Below, piece after piece: positions 9,391-18,853 of a stretch of DNA of 64,000 bases. Below the pieces are notes generated by a model. That model worked only from the letters and a program-made list of their open reading frames with translations, had not been told where the DNA came from and did not search any database. This stretch comes from Ancylobacter gelatini (GTDB taxonomy: Bacteria; Pseudomonadota; Alphaproteobacteria; Rhizobiales; Xanthobacteraceae): NCBI RefSeq assembly GCF_022601675.1, contig NZ_JAKVIL010000001.1, forward strand, positions 310,001 to 374,000, in the 5' to 3' direction. Numbering within the stretch: the first letter of the stretch is position 1; each line of letters begins with the position of its first letter. The translations under genes and the position numbers were made by a program.

Positions 9391-9981
9391 ATGTTCACAG
9401 GCATCGTCACCGATATCGGCGAAATCGTCGCCGTCGAGCCGCGCAACGACGTGCGCCGCCTGACCATTTCCACCCGCTACGATACCGCCGGCATCGATCT
9501 CGGCGCCTCCATCGCCTGCGCCGGCGTATGCCTCACCGTCGTCGAGATGCAGCCATCGAGCTTTTCCGTGGAAGCCGCGCCGGAGACGCTGGCGATCACC
9601 ACGGTGAAGGACTGGCAGGCCGGCACCCGCATCAATCTGGAGCGCGCGCTGAAGATCGGCGACGAGCTGGGCGGCCATGTGGTGCAGGGCCATGTCGACG
9701 GCCTCGCCACCGTGACCGACCGCGAGGATCTCGGCGAGACCACGCGCTTCACCTTCGAGGCGCCGGCCGCGCTCGCCCCTTTCATCGCGGTGAAGGGCTC
9801 GGTGACGCTGGACGGCACGTCGCTCACGGTGAACACGGTGGAGGGGCGGCACTTCTCCTGCCTGCTCATTCCGCATACGCTGGGGCACACCACCTGGGGG
9901 CAGGTTCAGGCGGGCGCGCATGTCAATATCGAAGTCGACATGATGGCCCGCTATGCTGCGCGGCTTGCGGAGTTCCGCTGA
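9391..9981 (+). CDS. ribE: Riboflavin synthase, alpha chain
   Basis: Dismutates two 6,7-dimethyl-8-ribityllumazine molecules to riboflavin. The 196-residue protein begins with the hallmark MFTGIV and has two lumazine-binding repeats, each with a G-A-S-I-A-C-A-G-V-C-L-T or G-S-V-T-L-D-G-T-S-L-T type core (near residues 36-50 and 132-146). This gene is called ribC in E. coli and ribE in many other bacteria. It sits between ribD and the lumazine synthase gene that supplies its substrate. Confidence 0.95.
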   Translation: MFTGIVTDIGEIVAVEPRNDVRRLTISTRYDTAGIDLGASIACAGVCLTVVEMQPSSFSVEAAPETLAITTVKDWQAGTRINLERALKIGDELGGHVVQGHVDGLATVTDREDLGETTRFTFEAPAALAPFIAVKGSVTLDGTSLTVNTVEGRHFSCLLIPHTLGHTTWGQVQAGAHVNIEVDMMARYAARLAEFR

Positions 9982-10024
9982 GGCCTGTACGTCGTCGGCC
10001 CGATCCGTTTCATGAGGTGTTTCC

Positions 10025-10522
10025 ATGGCGAGCCCCCGCCCGCCGCGCGCATCCGAAAGCCCTGCCGTCCCGCTCGCGGGCGCGCGGGTGCTGATCGTCG
10101 AGGCGCGCTTCTATGACGATATCGCCGACGAGCTGCTCGCCGGCGCCCGTGCCGCCGTGGACGCGGCCGGCGCCAGCGCCGATGTCGTCTCCATGCCGGG
10201 CGCGCTGGAAATTCCGACCGCCATCGCCATTGCGGTCGATGCCGCAGCGGTTGCAGGCAGCCCTTACGACGCCGTGGTGGCGCTCGGCTGCGTGGTTCGC
10301 GGGGAAACCTACCATTTCGAGATCGTCGCGGGGGAATCCTCGCGCGCGCTGATGGACCTCGCCGTGGCGCGCAAGCTGCCGCTCGGCAACGGCATCCTCA
10401 CCGTCGAGACTGATGAGCAGGCCTGGGTGCGCGCCCGGGTCGGCGAGGGCAACAAGGGCGGCGGTGCGGCCGAGGCGGCTCTGACGCTGCTGCGCCTCAA
10501 GCGGAGCGTGGACGCGAAATGA
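10025..10522 (+). CDS. ribH: 6,7-dimethyl-8-ribityllumazine synthase
   Basis: Condenses 3,4-dihydroxy-2-butanone 4-phosphate with the ribityl-pyrimidine made by the RibD route. The 165-residue protein has the usual motifs: [42 protein letters not shown] with the catalytic His in the RGETYHF loop, and GNGILTVET. The C-terminal [11 protein letters not shown] is typical. It overlaps nusB by 4 bp (ATGA), the rib-nusB pairing common in proteobacteria. Confidence 0.95.
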   Translation: MASPRPPRASESPAVPLAGARVLIVEARFYDDIADELLAGARAAVDAAGASADVVSMPGALEIPTAIAIAVDAAAVAGSPYDAVVALGCVVRGETYHFEIVAGESSRALMDLAVARKLPLGNGILTVETDEQAWVRARVGEGNKGGGAAEAALTLLRLKRSVDAK

Positions 10523-11025
10523 GCTCCGTGTCGAAACCGGCCAATTCCGAAAAACAGAAGCCCGAGAACCACAAGCCGCTGCGCAAGAGCGCGGCGCGGC
10601 TCAATGCGGTGCAGGCGCTCTACCAGATGGACGTCGCCGCCACGCCGGTCACCGAGATCCTCGCCCAGTTCGAGAGCCACTGGATCGGGCAGGAGATCGA
10701 GGGCGACGAGATCGCGATGGCCGACCTCACTCTGTTCCGCGACATCGTCGGCGGGGTGGTCCGCGAGCAGCGCACCATCGACCCGGTGCTCGACGCCGCG
10801 CTGGTGCGCGGCTGGCCGCTCAAGCGCATCGAGACCGTGCTGCGCGCGGTGCTGCGTGCCGGGGCCTATGAACTCGCCGGCCGGCCCGATGTGCCCGCGC
10901 GCGTGGTGATCGCCGAGTATGTCAACGTTGCCGCCGCCTTCCTCGACCGCGACGAGACCGGCATGGTCAATGCCGTGCTGGACGGGCTCGCTCGCGAGCA
11001 GCGCGCCGGCGAATTCACCGGCTGA
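10519..11025 (+). CDS. nusB: Transcription antitermination factor NusB
   Basis: An all-helical RNA-binding protein that joins NusE/S10 on boxA RNA during rRNA antitermination. The 168 residues include the N-terminal [13 protein letters not shown] helix and the C-terminal [26 protein letters not shown] pattern (the F-x-x-x-x-x-G/F-V-N-A-V-L-D signature). The first ~25 residues are a polar extension. Translation is probably coupled to ribH. It is followed 8 bp later by thiL. Confidence 0.94.
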   Translation: MSSVSKPANSEKQKPENHKPLRKSAARLNAVQALYQMDVAATPVTEILAQFESHWIGQEIEGDEIAMADLTLFRDIVGGVVREQRTIDPVLDAALVRGWPLKRIETVLRAVLRAGAYELAGRPDVPARVVIAEYVNVAAAFLDRDETGMVNAVLDGLAREQRAGEFTG

Positions 11026-11033
11026 GGCGCACC

Positions 11034-12044
11034 ATGGCGGGTGAGGGCGGTTCCGGCGAGGACGATGTGATCGCCCGGCTGTTCGCGCCGATCGCCACCC
11101 ATCCCGGCGCGCTCGGCCTGACCGACGATGCCGCCTGCCTGCCGGTGCCGCCCGGCCATGAACTGGTGCTGACCAAGGACGCGCTGGTCGCCGGCGTCCA
11201 TTTCTTCCCGGACGACCCGCTGGATTCGGTCGCGCGCAAGGCGATGCGGGTCAATCTCTCCGACCTCGCGGCCAAAGGCGCGGCGCCGCTCGGCGTGCTG
11301 CTGGCGATCGCGATTCCCGACGGCATGGACGCCGCCGCGCTCGCCGCCTTCGCGCAGGGGCTGGGGGAGGATTGCAGAACCTATGGCGCGCCGCTGCTGG
11401 GCGGCGACACGGTGCGCACGCCGGGGCCGCTGACCATTTCCATCACCGCGCTCGGCAGCGTGCCCGCCGGCCGGATGGTGCGCCGCGCCAGCGCCGGGGC
11501 AGGGCAGGCCATCGTGGTCTCCGGCACCATCGGCGACGGCGCGCTCGGCCTCGCGCTGCGGCTGGAGCCGGGACGCGTGGGCTTCGCGGCGCTGTCGGAA
11601 CAGGCGCGCCGGCATCTGGCCGACCGCTACCTGCACCCGCGCCCGCGCCTGGCACTGGCCGGCGCGCTGCGCGCCCATGCCAGCGCGGCGATGGATGTCT
11701 CCGACGGGCTGGTCGGCGACCTCGCCAAGATGCTCAGGGCCTCGGGCGTCGCGGGCGAACTCGACCTCGCGCGCCTCCCGTTCAGCGCGGCGGCGCGGGC
11801 GGCGATCGCGGCCGAGCCGGCCTTGCTGGAGACCGCGATCACCGGCGGCGACGATTACGAGGTGCTCGCGGTGATGCCTCCCGAGCGGCTCGACGCCTTC
11901 CACACGCTCGCCACCGTCGCCGGCATCGGCGTTGCCGTGATCGGGCGCACGCTCGATGCCGGGGATGCGGGCGAGGGGCTCACCGTGCGCGACGCGCAGG
12001 GCCTGCCCGTCACGCTCTCGCGCACCAGCTTCAGCCATTTCTGA
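11034..12044 (+). CDS. thiL: Thiamine-monophosphate kinase
   Basis: ATP-dependent phosphorylation of thiamine monophosphate to the active diphosphate cofactor. The 336-residue protein has the PurM/ThiL fold signatures: LTDDAACLPVPPGHELVLTK near the start, KAMRVNLSDLAAKGAAPLGV around residue 65, GGDTVRTPGPLTISITALG, and AAMDVSDGLVGDLAKML near 220. It is the last gene of the glyA-to-thiL run. No clear terminator is seen in the 120 bp before the next gene. Confidence 0.94.
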   Translation: MAGEGGSGEDDVIARLFAPIATHPGALGLTDDAACLPVPPGHELVLTKDALVAGVHFFPDDPLDSVARKAMRVNLSDLAAKGAAPLGVLLAIAIPDGMDAAALAAFAQGLGEDCRTYGAPLLGGDTVRTPGPLTISITALGSVPAGRMVRRASAGAGQAIVVSGTIGDGALGLALRLEPGRVGFAALSEQARRHLADRYLHPRPRLALAGALRAHASAAMDVSDGLVGDLAKMLRASGVAGELDLARLPFSAAARAAIAAEPALLETAITGGDDYEVLAVMPPERLDAFHTLATVAGIGVAVIGRTLDAGDAGEGLTVRDAQGLPVTLSRTSFSHF

Positions 12045-12167
12045 GCGCCGCCCTGCCTCCCGTACCAAAGACTAGGCAGTACGCCGATTGCCTGCCTTCC
12101 GTGCACGGCCTAGCGTGTGCGGATCGAAGGCCGGCCCCACCGGCCCGACACAATCGGGAAATACGCC

Positions 12168-12932
12168 ATGAAAATGTTGAAGATGCTCGCCGCCGCGGCC
12201 GTACTGGCCGCCAGTGCCGGCATGGCGCACGCGGAAATCAAGAAGGTCCGCATCGGGACGGAGGGTGCCTATCCGCCCTTCAACGCGGTTGATTCGACCG
12301 GCAAGCTGATCGGCTTCGACATCGATATCGCCAATGCGCTCTGCGCGAAGATGAAGGTGGAATGCACCTTCGTGGCGCAGGACTGGGATGGGATCATCCC
12401 CGCGCTGCTCGCCAAGAAGTACGACGCCATTGTCGCGTCCATGTCGATCACCGACGAACGCAAGCAGAAGGTGGCCTTCACCGACCCCTATTACCTGACG
12501 CCGGGCAATTTCATGGTGCCGAAGGACAGCCCGATCAAGGGCACGACCCCGGCCGACCTGAAGGGCAAGATCGTGGGCGCGCAGTCCTCGACCACCAGCG
12601 CCAACTATCTGGAAGACAAGTACAAGGATTCGGAGATCAAGCTCTACCCGACGCAGGACGAGGCCAATGCCGACCTTGCCAACGGGCGGCTCGACGCGAT
12701 CCTGATCGACAAGTTCGTCGGTTACGAATGGCTTGAGAAGACCGATGCCGGCAAGTGCTGCGTGTTCGTCGGCGCCGACCTGCTCGACGTCAATCCGGAC
12801 GGCACCGGCATCGCCGTGCGCCAGGACGACAACGAGCTGCGCGAGGCCTTCAACAAGGCGCTCAAGGAGATCGTCGCCGACGGCACCTACAAGAAGATCA
12901 ACGAGAAGTACTTCCCGTTCCCGATCAACTGA
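12168..12932 (+). CDS. ABC transporter substrate-binding protein for basic/polar amino acids
   Basis: Periplasmic binding protein of 254 residues in the lysine/arginine/ornithine and histidine-binding (SBP_bac_3) family. A signal peptide covers residues 1-22 and ends AHA. The mature part starts with VRIGTEGAYPPFNAV and has GFDIDIANALC and DGIIPALLAKKYDAIVASM, typical for the family. No permease or ATPase genes are adjacent, so it is an orphan binding protein that must use transport subunits encoded elsewhere. The downstream D-amino-acid dehydrogenase-like gene hints at a related amino-acid substrate. Confidence 0.88.
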   Translation: MKMLKMLAAAAVLAASAGMAHAEIKKVRIGTEGAYPPFNAVDSTGKLIGFDIDIANALCAKMKVECTFVAQDWDGIIPALLAKKYDAIVASMSITDERKQKVAFTDPYYLTPGNFMVPKDSPIKGTTPADLKGKIVGAQSSTTSANYLEDKYKDSEIKLYPTQDEANADLANGRLDAILIDKFVGYEWLEKTDAGKCCVFVGADLLDVNPDGTGIAVRQDDNELREAFNKALKEIVADGTYKKINEKYFPFPIN

Positions 12933-12948
12933 CGGAACGTCCCCCCTG

Positions 12949-12978
12949 CCGGCGCGGCGGAATCGTCTGCCGCGCCGG
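12949..12978 (+). terminator. GC-rich stem-loop after the amino-acid binding protein gene
   Basis: A perfect 10-bp inverted repeat (CCGGCGCGGC and its complement) with a 10-nt loop, 17 bp after the stop codon. No U-tract follows, so it is either a weak or Rho-assisted terminator or a 3' mRNA stabiliser that raises binding-protein mRNA relative to the next gene. Confidence 0.45.
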
Positions 12979-13015
12979 TCCTGCCGTCTCCACCGCTTCC
13001 GGATAACGCTCTCCC

Positions 13016-14257
13016 ATGAAAGCCGATACCCTCGTCCTCGGCGCCGGCATTGTCGGCGTCTCGGTAGCCCTTCATCTCGCCATGCGCGGGCGCTCCGTCG
13101 TGCTGGTCGACCGTCGCGGTCCGGGCGAGGAGACCTCCTACGGCAATGCCGGCCTGGTGGAGCGCGCGTCGATCTACCCGGTCGCCTTTCCGCGCAGCAT
13201 CAGCGCGCTGATCGAGGTCGCGCTGAAGCGCAATCCCGGGGCGAACTATCACTGGAGTGCGCTGCCGGGGCTGGCGCCGTGGATGTATCAATACTGGAAA
13301 GCATCCTCGCCGGCGCGCATCCTCGATTACGCCCGCACCATCGAGAAGCTGCTCTCGCGCACCATCGAGGAGCATCATCACCTCGCCGGCCCGGCCGGGG
13401 CGCTGCACTATTTTCGCGAGGGCGGCTGGCTGAAGCTCTACCGTACCCCCGCCGGGCTCGACAATGAACGCACCGAGTTTCCGCTCGCCCGCACCTATGG
13501 GCTGACGCCGCGCGAACTGAGCGTCGACGAAGCGCTGGCAGTGGAGCCCTCGCTGCGCCCGGTATTCATGGGCGCCGTGCTGTGGTCGGACCCGCATTCG
13601 GTCTCAAGCCCCGGCGGGGTGGCGCAGGCCTATGCCGCGCATTTCCAGTCGCTGGGCGGGCGCATCGTGACGGGCGATGCCCGCACGCTGACGCGCGGCG
13701 GCGCGGGCTGGAAGGTGACGACCGCCGAGGGCGAGATCGAGGCGCCCGACGCCGTGGTCGCGCTCGGTCCGTGGGCCATGGACGTGCTGGCGCCGCTGGG
13801 AGTCCGACTGCCGCTGGCGGTGAAGCGCGGCTATCACATGCATTACCGCGCGGAGGGCGGCGCGGGCCTGAGCCGGCCGGTGCTGGACGAGGAGGGCGGC
13901 TATGTCATCACGCCGATGGAGCAGGGCATCCGCCTGACCACCGGCGTGGAATTCGCGCGCCGCGATGCACCCAAGAGCCCGGTTCAGCTCGCTGTCACCG
14001 AAAGGCTGGCGCGCGGGCTGTTCCCGCTCGGCGAACGGCTGGAGGCGGAGCCGTGGATGGGCTGCCGTCCCGCGTTCCCGGACATGTTGCCGGTCATCGG
14101 GCCGGCGCCGGGGCAGAACGGGCTGTGGCTCGCCATCGGCCACCAGCATCTCGGCTTCACGCTGGGGCCGATCACCGGCCGGTTGCTGGCCGAGATGATG
14201 AACGGCCATACGCCGTGCACCGATCCCGCACCGTTCGCCGCGACGCGGTTCGCCTGA
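13016..14257 (+). CDS. FAD-dependent oxidoreductase, D-amino-acid dehydrogenase-like (DadA family)
   Basis: A flavoprotein of 413 residues in the DAO family, predicted to oxidise a D-amino acid or another imino/amino substrate and pass electrons to quinone. The dinucleotide-binding motif is LGAGIVGVSVALHLA from residue 7, followed by an acidic end of strand 2 (VVLVDRRGPGEETSYGNAG), characteristic of DadA. The C-terminal WMGCRPAFPDMLPVIGPAPG is the typical substrate-domain segment. It follows the amino-acid binding protein by 83 bp. The exact substrate is not determined. Confidence 0.85.
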   Translation: MKADTLVLGAGIVGVSVALHLAMRGRSVVLVDRRGPGEETSYGNAGLVERASIYPVAFPRSISALIEVALKRNPGANYHWSALPGLAPWMYQYWKASSPARILDYARTIEKLLSRTIEEHHHLAGPAGALHYFREGGWLKLYRTPAGLDNERTEFPLARTYGLTPRELSVDEALAVEPSLRPVFMGAVLWSDPHSVSSPGGVAQAYAAHFQSLGGRIVTGDARTLTRGGAGWKVTTAEGEIEAPDAVVALGPWAMDVLAPLGVRLPLAVKRGYHMHYRAEGGAGLSRPVLDEEGGYVITPMEQGIRLTTGVEFARRDAPKSPVQLAVTERLARGLFPLGERLEAEPWMGCRPAFPDMLPVIGPAPGQNGLWLAIGHQHLGFTLGPITGRLLAEMMNGHTPCTDPAPFAATRFA

Positions 14258-14290
14258 TCCGGGGCGCGTGACCCGGCGCCGGCGGTGTCG

Positions 14291-14806
14291 TCAGATGGCG
14301 CCGGCGGCGTTGAACACCTGGCCGAGGATGGAGAGTTCCTGGCCGCTGGTCGGGGTGGTACGCGACACGAAGTCGAACACCTTGCCGTCCTGCAGCCCGT
14401 AATCGGCGATGCGGGTGACGCGCTTGTCCTTGGGGTCGAAATAGACCGCCATCACGCGCTGCTCGATCACCTCGGGGCGCAGGAACATGACCTTCTTGGT
14501 CTTCTGCGAGATGTAGTAGAACACCTCGCCGTCGACGGTCGCCACGGTCGAGGGCGTGCCAAGCACGAGCAGCACCTGCTCCTGGCTGGAGCCGACCGGC
14601 ACCTGTTCGAGCGCGCCTTCCGTCGGCACGTAGCCGCGCTGCTGCTCGGAGACGAAGCCGGTGGGCGTGCGCGTGAGGCCGAGATTGGCGGTCGGCGTCG
14701 CCAGATCGCCATTGGAGCACGCCGCGAGGCCAAGGCCCGCCACGGCGCCAACCGCCAGCCGCCGCGCCGCCGTTCCGGCCTTTTCCATCCTGCCCAACGC
14801 TGCCAT
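14291..14806 (-). CDS. bamE: Outer membrane assembly lipoprotein BamE (SmpA/OmlA family)
   Basis: Small lipoprotein partner of the BAM complex, which inserts beta-barrel proteins into the outer membrane. The 171-residue precursor has an N-terminal signal ending in the lipobox LAAC, with C30 as the lipidated residue. The SmpA/OmlA domain follows: VPVGSSQEQVLLVLGTPS then a strand-rich part (GEVFYYISQKT) and QRVMAVYFD. ATG 14806 is chosen because GGGAG lies 8 nt upstream; ATG 14788 is the alternative. It diverges from the bc1 chaperone gene. Confidence 0.85.
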   Translation of the reverse strand: MAALGRMEKAGTAARRLAVGAVAGLGLAACSNGDLATPTANLGLTRTPTGFVSEQQRGYVPTEGALEQVPVGSSQEQVLLVLGTPSTVATVDGEVFYYISQKTKKVMFLRPEVIEQRVMAVYFDPKDKRVTRIADYGLQDGKVFDFVSRTTPTSGQELSILGQVFNAAGAI

Positions 14807-14922
14807 CCACTCAACTCCCGTCGCCGATGCGTCCGTTCGTCCCGCGAAAAAGCACAGGCCGACCCGATGTTGCAACTGTCGATGCATCACGAGGTGACGG
14901 CGCGGCCGTGTCACGCGGCCAG

Positions 14923-14970
14923 GCCGCGTCACTTGCCGCGTCACTTGCCACGCCACCCGCCGCGCCACTT
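14923..14970. repeat. Four 12-bp tandem repeats in the bamE/chaperone divergent region
   Basis: Two exact copies of GCCGCGTCACTT at 14923-14946 are followed by two degenerate copies (GCCACGCCACCC, GCCGCGCCACTT), with a further partial copy after 14971. The array lies between the divergent starts of bamE (14806) and the chaperone gene (15045) and is not in a supported reading frame. Confidence 0.7.
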
Positions 14971-15044
14971 GCCACCGGGCGCCGCGCGCGCTAACCCGCC
15001 TCGCGACACTCGCAATGACAGCGGCAACGAGGCAGGAGCCGGCC

Positions 15045-15605
15045 ATGATTCTGCGCTTCTTCCGCCGGAACGACGGACGCGAGAGCATCCAGCGGCTCTA
15101 TGGCGCGATCGTGGCGCATTCGCGCGATCCCGGCTTCTATATCGATTTCGAGGTTCCCGACACCATTGAGGGGCGGTTCGAGATGATCGTGCTGCACGCC
15201 TTCCTGCTGTTTCACCGGCTGAAGGACGAGGATGAGGGGCGCCGCGAACTGGGGCAGCGCGTGTTCGACGCATTCTGTGCCGATATGGACGCCAATCTGC
15301 GCGAAATGGGCGTGGGCGACCTCACGGTCCCCAAGAAGATGAAGCGTGTCGCCGAGTCTTTTTATGGCCGTGTCGGCGTTTATGATGAGGCGCTCGCCAC
15401 GGCTGACGAGGCGGTGCTGGCGCAGGCGCTGCTACGCAATGTCTACGGCTCGGATGCCGAGCGCGCGCCGCAGGCCACCGCGCTCGCGGCCTGCGTCCGG
15501 CAGCGTTCCGCCGCGCTTGCCGCCGTGCCGTTCGAGGTTTTCGCCGGGGGTGAGCTGCCGTTGCCGCCGCTCGGCGCCGCTGACAGGGAGAACACCGCCC
15601 CATGA
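15045..15605 (+). CDS. Ubiquinol-cytochrome c chaperone family protein
   Basis: Assembly factor of the Cbp3/UQCC1 family, linked in mitochondria and alphaproteobacteria to cytochrome b and the bc1 complex. The 186-residue protein begins MILRFFRR and has the family core YIDFEVPDTIEGRFEMIVLH, FLLFHRL, and DAFCADMDANLREMGVGD. ATG 15045 has GGAG 7 nt upstream; an alternative at 15015 adds ten residues without similarity. Its 3' end overlaps the DUF177 gene by 4 bp, so the pair is co-translated. Confidence 0.88.
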   Translation: MILRFFRRNDGRESIQRLYGAIVAHSRDPGFYIDFEVPDTIEGRFEMIVLHAFLLFHRLKDEDEGRRELGQRVFDAFCADMDANLREMGVGDLTVPKKMKRVAESFYGRVGVYDEALATADEAVLAQALLRNVYGSDAERAPQATALAACVRQRSAALAAVPFEVFAGGELPLPPLGAADRENTAP

Positions 15606-16132
15606 CCGACACCTCTCCGCTTTCCCACCCGGTGCTGGTCGCCAGCCTGCCGGATACCGGCTCCACCTTCCGCGTCGAGCCCGATGAGGCGGCCCGCGCG
15701 GCGCTGGCCCGCGACTTCGGCATTCCCGCCATTCCCGCGTTGAAGGCGCGGGTCACGCTGATTCCGGGCTCGCGCCGCACCGTGCGGGCGGAGGGCCGCG
15801 TGGACGCCGTGGTGCGGCAGGTCTGCGTGGTCACGCTGGAGGAGTTCGACTCGTCCGTGTCCGAAGAGATCGAGGTGACCTTCGCCCCCGAGGACCAGCT
15901 CCCGGAAATCCGCCCGGGCGCGGAGATCGACGTCAGCGAGCTGGACCTGCCCGATCCGCTGGTCGACGGCACCGTGGATGTCGGCGCGGTGGTCGCCGAG
16001 TTCCTCGCCCTGGCGCTCGATCCCTATCCGCGCAAGCCCGGCGTCGAATTCAAGGTGGTCGAGGAGCTTTCCGACGAGCAGGCCTCGCCCTTCTCCGCAC
16101 TGTCCAAGTTGCGGGACGGAGACAAGGAATGA
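15602..16132 (+). CDS. DUF177 (YceD-like) domain protein
   Basis: A 176-residue protein of the DUF177 family, related to YceD, which in many bacteria lies beside rpmF and plsX and has been linked to 23S rRNA accumulation. The domain covers about residues 20-160; the D-P-Y-P-R segment near residue 141 matches the family C-terminus. The bacterial DUF177 zinc-type cysteines are absent. rpmF is not between it and plsX here, as usual in alphaproteobacteria. Confidence 0.85.
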   Translation: MTDTSPLSHPVLVASLPDTGSTFRVEPDEAARAALARDFGIPAIPALKARVTLIPGSRRTVRAEGRVDAVVRQVCVVTLEEFDSSVSEEIEVTFAPEDQLPEIRPGAEIDVSELDLPDPLVDGTVDVGAVVAEFLALALDPYPRKPGVEFKVVEELSDEQASPFSALSKLRDGDKE

Positions 16133-16253
16133 TCGGTGCTGTTGCCGTGACGGGCCCAGAGGCTATTGTCACGGACGTGCAACTGAGGCATGCCCTCTGC
16201 CGCAAGCTGCGTGCCGCGCGGCCTTCCTCCTGCAATGAGATCAGACCGGCTTC

Positions 16254-17336
16254 ATGTCTTCGTCCGTCCGAATAGCGCTCGACGTCATGGGCGGAGATCA
16301 CGGTGCCGACGTGGTGCTGCCCGGCGCCGAGATCGCCCTCATCCGTCACCCGGATATCCGCTTCCTGCTGTTCGGGGATGCGGCGCTCATCGGCAGGCAT
16401 CTCGCCGCGCGTCCGAAGCTCGCCGCCGTCAGCGAGGTGTTCGCGACCGAGGTCGTGGTGCAGATGGACGACAAGCCGAGCCAGGCGCTGCGGCGCGGCC
16501 GGCGCGTCTCCTCGATGTGGCAGGCGATCGACGCGGTGCGCATGGGCAAGGCCGATTGCGCCGTCTCCGCCGGCAATACCGGGGCGCTGATGGCGATGGC
16601 CAAGGTCAACCTGAAGACCATGTCCGGCATTTCCCGACCCGCCATTGCGTGCCTCTGGCCGACCATGCGCGGCGAGAGCGTGGTGCTGGATGTCGGCGCC
16701 TCGATCGGCGCCAGCGCCCAGCACCTCATCGACATGGCGGTGATGGGTGCGGCCATGGCGCGCATCGTGTTCGACATCGAGCGGCCCAGTGTCGGCCTGC
16801 TCAATATCGGCGTCGAGGAGATCAAGGGCGTCGAGGAAGTGAAGGACGCCGCCGCCGCGCTCCGCGAAGCGGACTATCCCGGCCTCGATTATCGCGGCTT
16901 CGTCGAGGGCGACGACATCGGCCAGGGCAAGGTCGACGTGGTGGTGACGGAGGGGTTCTCCGGCAACATCGCGCTGAAGGCCGCCGAGGGCACGGCCAAG
17001 CAGGTGGCGGAGTTCCTGCGCGGCGCGATCCAGCGCAGCTTCATGGCCAGGATCGGCTACCTGTTCGCGCGCGGCGCCTTCCATGCGCTTCGCGAGAAGC
17101 TGGACCCGCGCAAGTCGAATGGCGGCGTGTTCCTTGGCCTGAACGGCGTGGTGATCAAGAGCCATGGCGGCACGGATGCCGAAGGCTTCGCGTCCGCCGT
17201 CGATATCGGTTACGACATGGTGCGTTACGAGCTGCTCTCGCGGATCGCGGCGGGCATTAACGGCCGTCCGCAGGCTTCGGGCTCCGGGGCCGGCGCGGAT
17301 AGCGGGATTAGCGACGAGTTGCAGGTTATATCGTGA
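16254..17336 (+). CDS. plsX: Phosphate acyltransferase PlsX
   Basis: Makes acyl-phosphate from acyl-ACP for the PlsX/PlsY route of phospholipid synthesis. The 360-residue product opens with [19 protein letters not shown], has [19 protein letters not shown] near residue 105, [18 protein letters not shown] near 143, and [17 protein letters not shown] near 230. Family proteins usually have D-V-G-A-N here, so N-to-S is a conservative change. The C-terminal ~20 residues are Gly/Ala-rich. The stop overlaps the fabH GTG start. Confidence 0.95.
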   Translation: MSSSVRIALDVMGGDHGADVVLPGAEIALIRHPDIRFLLFGDAALIGRHLAARPKLAAVSEVFATEVVVQMDDKPSQALRRGRRVSSMWQAIDAVRMGKADCAVSAGNTGALMAMAKVNLKTMSGISRPAIACLWPTMRGESVVLDVGASIGASAQHLIDMAVMGAAMARIVFDIERPSVGLLNIGVEEIKGVEEVKDAAAALREADYPGLDYRGFVEGDDIGQGKVDVVVTEGFSGNIALKAAEGTAKQVAEFLRGAIQRSFMARIGYLFARGAFHALREKLDPRKSNGGVFLGLNGVVIKSHGGTDAEGFASAVDIGYDMVRYELLSRIAAGINGRPQASGSGAGADSGISDELQVIS

Positions 17337-18310
17337 GCATGAATCGATCCGTGGTGCGCGGTGTCGGCGCCTATCTGCCGGCGCACACGCTGACCAATGC
17401 CGACCTCGCGCAGATGGTGGACACGTCCGACGACTGGATCGTCCAGCGCACCGGTATCCGTGAGCGGCACATCGCGGCGGAAGGCGAGGTCACGTCCGAC
17501 CTCGCGCTCAACGCCGCCCGCGCAGCGCTGGCCGATGCCGGGCTGGAGCCGGGCGATATCGACCTGATCGTGCTCGCCACCTCGACGCCCGACAACACCT
17601 TCCCCGCGACCGCGGTATCGGTGCAGGCCGGTCTCGGCATCACCCATGGCGCGGCCTTCGACGTGCAGGCGGTGTGCTCCGGCTTCGTGTTCGCGCTGGC
17701 GACGGCGGATAATTTCCTCAAGGCCGGCTCCTTCAAGCGGGCGCTGGTGATCGGGGCGGAAACCTTCTCGCGCATTCTCGACTGGTCGGACCGCACCACC
17801 TGCGTGCTGTTCGGCGACGGCGCGGGCGCGCTGGTGCTGGAAGCGGTTCCCGCAACCGGCGCGGCCGACGAGCCGGGCGTGATGACCACGCATCTGCGCT
17901 CCGACGGGCGCCACAAGAACAAGCTCTATGTCGATGGCGGCGTCTCCTCGACCAAGACCACCGGCTTCCTGCGCATGGAAGGCCGCGAGGTGTTCCGCTA
18001 TGCGGTCGGCATGATCACCGACGTGATCGAGGACGCCTTCGCCGCCACCGGCGTCACCGCGCAGTCGCTGGACTGGTTCGTGCCGCACCAGGCCAACCGC
18101 CGCATCATCGATGCCAGCGCCAACAAGCTCGGCATCGCGGCTGCCAAGGTGGTGGTGACTGTGGACCATCACGGCAACACGTCGGCGGCGTCGATTCCGC
18201 TCGCGCTGGCCAGCGCCCATGCCGATAAGCGAATCAAGCGCGGTGATATCGTGCTGCTGGAAGCGATGGGCGGCGGATTTACCTGGGGATCGGCGCTAAT
18301 CCGCTGGTAG
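17333..18310 (+). CDS. fabH: Beta-ketoacyl-ACP synthase III
   Basis: Initiates fatty-acid synthesis by condensing acetyl-CoA with malonyl-ACP. The 325-residue protein has the full catalytic triad: C115 in [13 protein letters not shown]252 in PHQANRR, N282 in HHGNTSAAS. The start is GTG 17333, which overlaps the plsX stop; ATG 17339, two codons in, is an equally possible start. The plsX-fabH-ihfA order is conserved in alphaproteobacteria and links lipid synthesis with the nucleoid protein gene that follows. Confidence 0.96.
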   Translation: MSMNRSVVRGVGAYLPAHTLTNADLAQMVDTSDDWIVQRTGIRERHIAAEGEVTSDLALNAARAALADAGLEPGDIDLIVLATSTPDNTFPATAVSVQAGLGITHGAAFDVQAVCSGFVFALATADNFLKAGSFKRALVIGAETFSRILDWSDRTTCVLFGDGAGALVLEAVPATGAADEPGVMTTHLRSDGRHKNKLYVDGGVSSTKTTGFLRMEGREVFRYAVGMITDVIEDAFAATGVTAQSLDWFVPHQANRRIIDASANKLGIAAAKVVVTVDHHGNTSAASIPLALASAHADKRIKRGDIVLLEAMGGGFTWGSALIRW

Positions 18311-18412
18311 CACGGCGTTTCGGTGCGATGTGCCGTTGACCAGCGCCGGCCACGGCGCCTAGGTTGGCATGACAATTAATGGACTGTTAAGGCGGCGAGG
18401 CGGAGACGAGCT

Positions 18413-18718
18413 ATGGCGGGTCGTACCATTACCCGGGCGGACCTTTGCGAGGCGGTGTACCAGCGGGTCGGGCTGTCCCGGACGGAATCGGCCGCGCTGG
18501 TCGAGACGGTCCTGTCCGAGATCGCGGATTGCGTCGCGCGGGGCGAGACGGTGAAGCTGTCCTCCTTCGGCTCCTTCGTGGTGCGGCAGAAGGGCGAGCG
18601 GGTCGGCCGCAACCCCAAGACCGGCGAGGAGGTGCCGATCGCGCCGCGCCGGGTGATGGTGTTCAAGCCGTCCAACATCCTCAAGCAGCAGATCAACGGC
18701 GAAACGCCGGACGCGTGA
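18413..18718 (+). CDS. ihfA: Integration host factor subunit alpha
   Basis: Small DNA-bending protein of the HU/IHF family that acts as a heterodimer with IhfB. The 101 residues contain [24 protein letters not shown], covering the beta-ribbon arms with the tip R-N-P. The family signature G-R-N-P-x-T-G is exact. It begins 102 bp after fabH and is followed by a MerR-type gene, a familiar alphaproteobacterial order. Confidence 0.94.
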   Translation: MAGRTITRADLCEAVYQRVGLSRTESAALVETVLSEIADCVARGETVKLSSFGSFVVRQKGERVGRNPKTGEEVPIAPRRVMVFKPSNILKQQINGETPDA

Positions 18719-18853
18719 GTGCCGCCGCCTGCGCGCTCGCGCGGCATCGGCCGGGCGCAGCGGCGAGCGACGGAATAAATCGAATGAGCATCATCGTCGC
18801 GGCGGGATCGATCCGATCCGGCCCGATCATGCTCTAGGCAGGAGCAGCCGAGC

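Noticed and set aside
8275..12044. FMN or TPP riboswitch ahead of the rib or thiL genes
   Set aside because: Genes overlap or are separated by only 3 to 43 bp, leaving no room for such a leader.
14923..14970. CRISPR array
   Set aside because: Units are 12 bp and abut directly without spacers; no cas genes are present.
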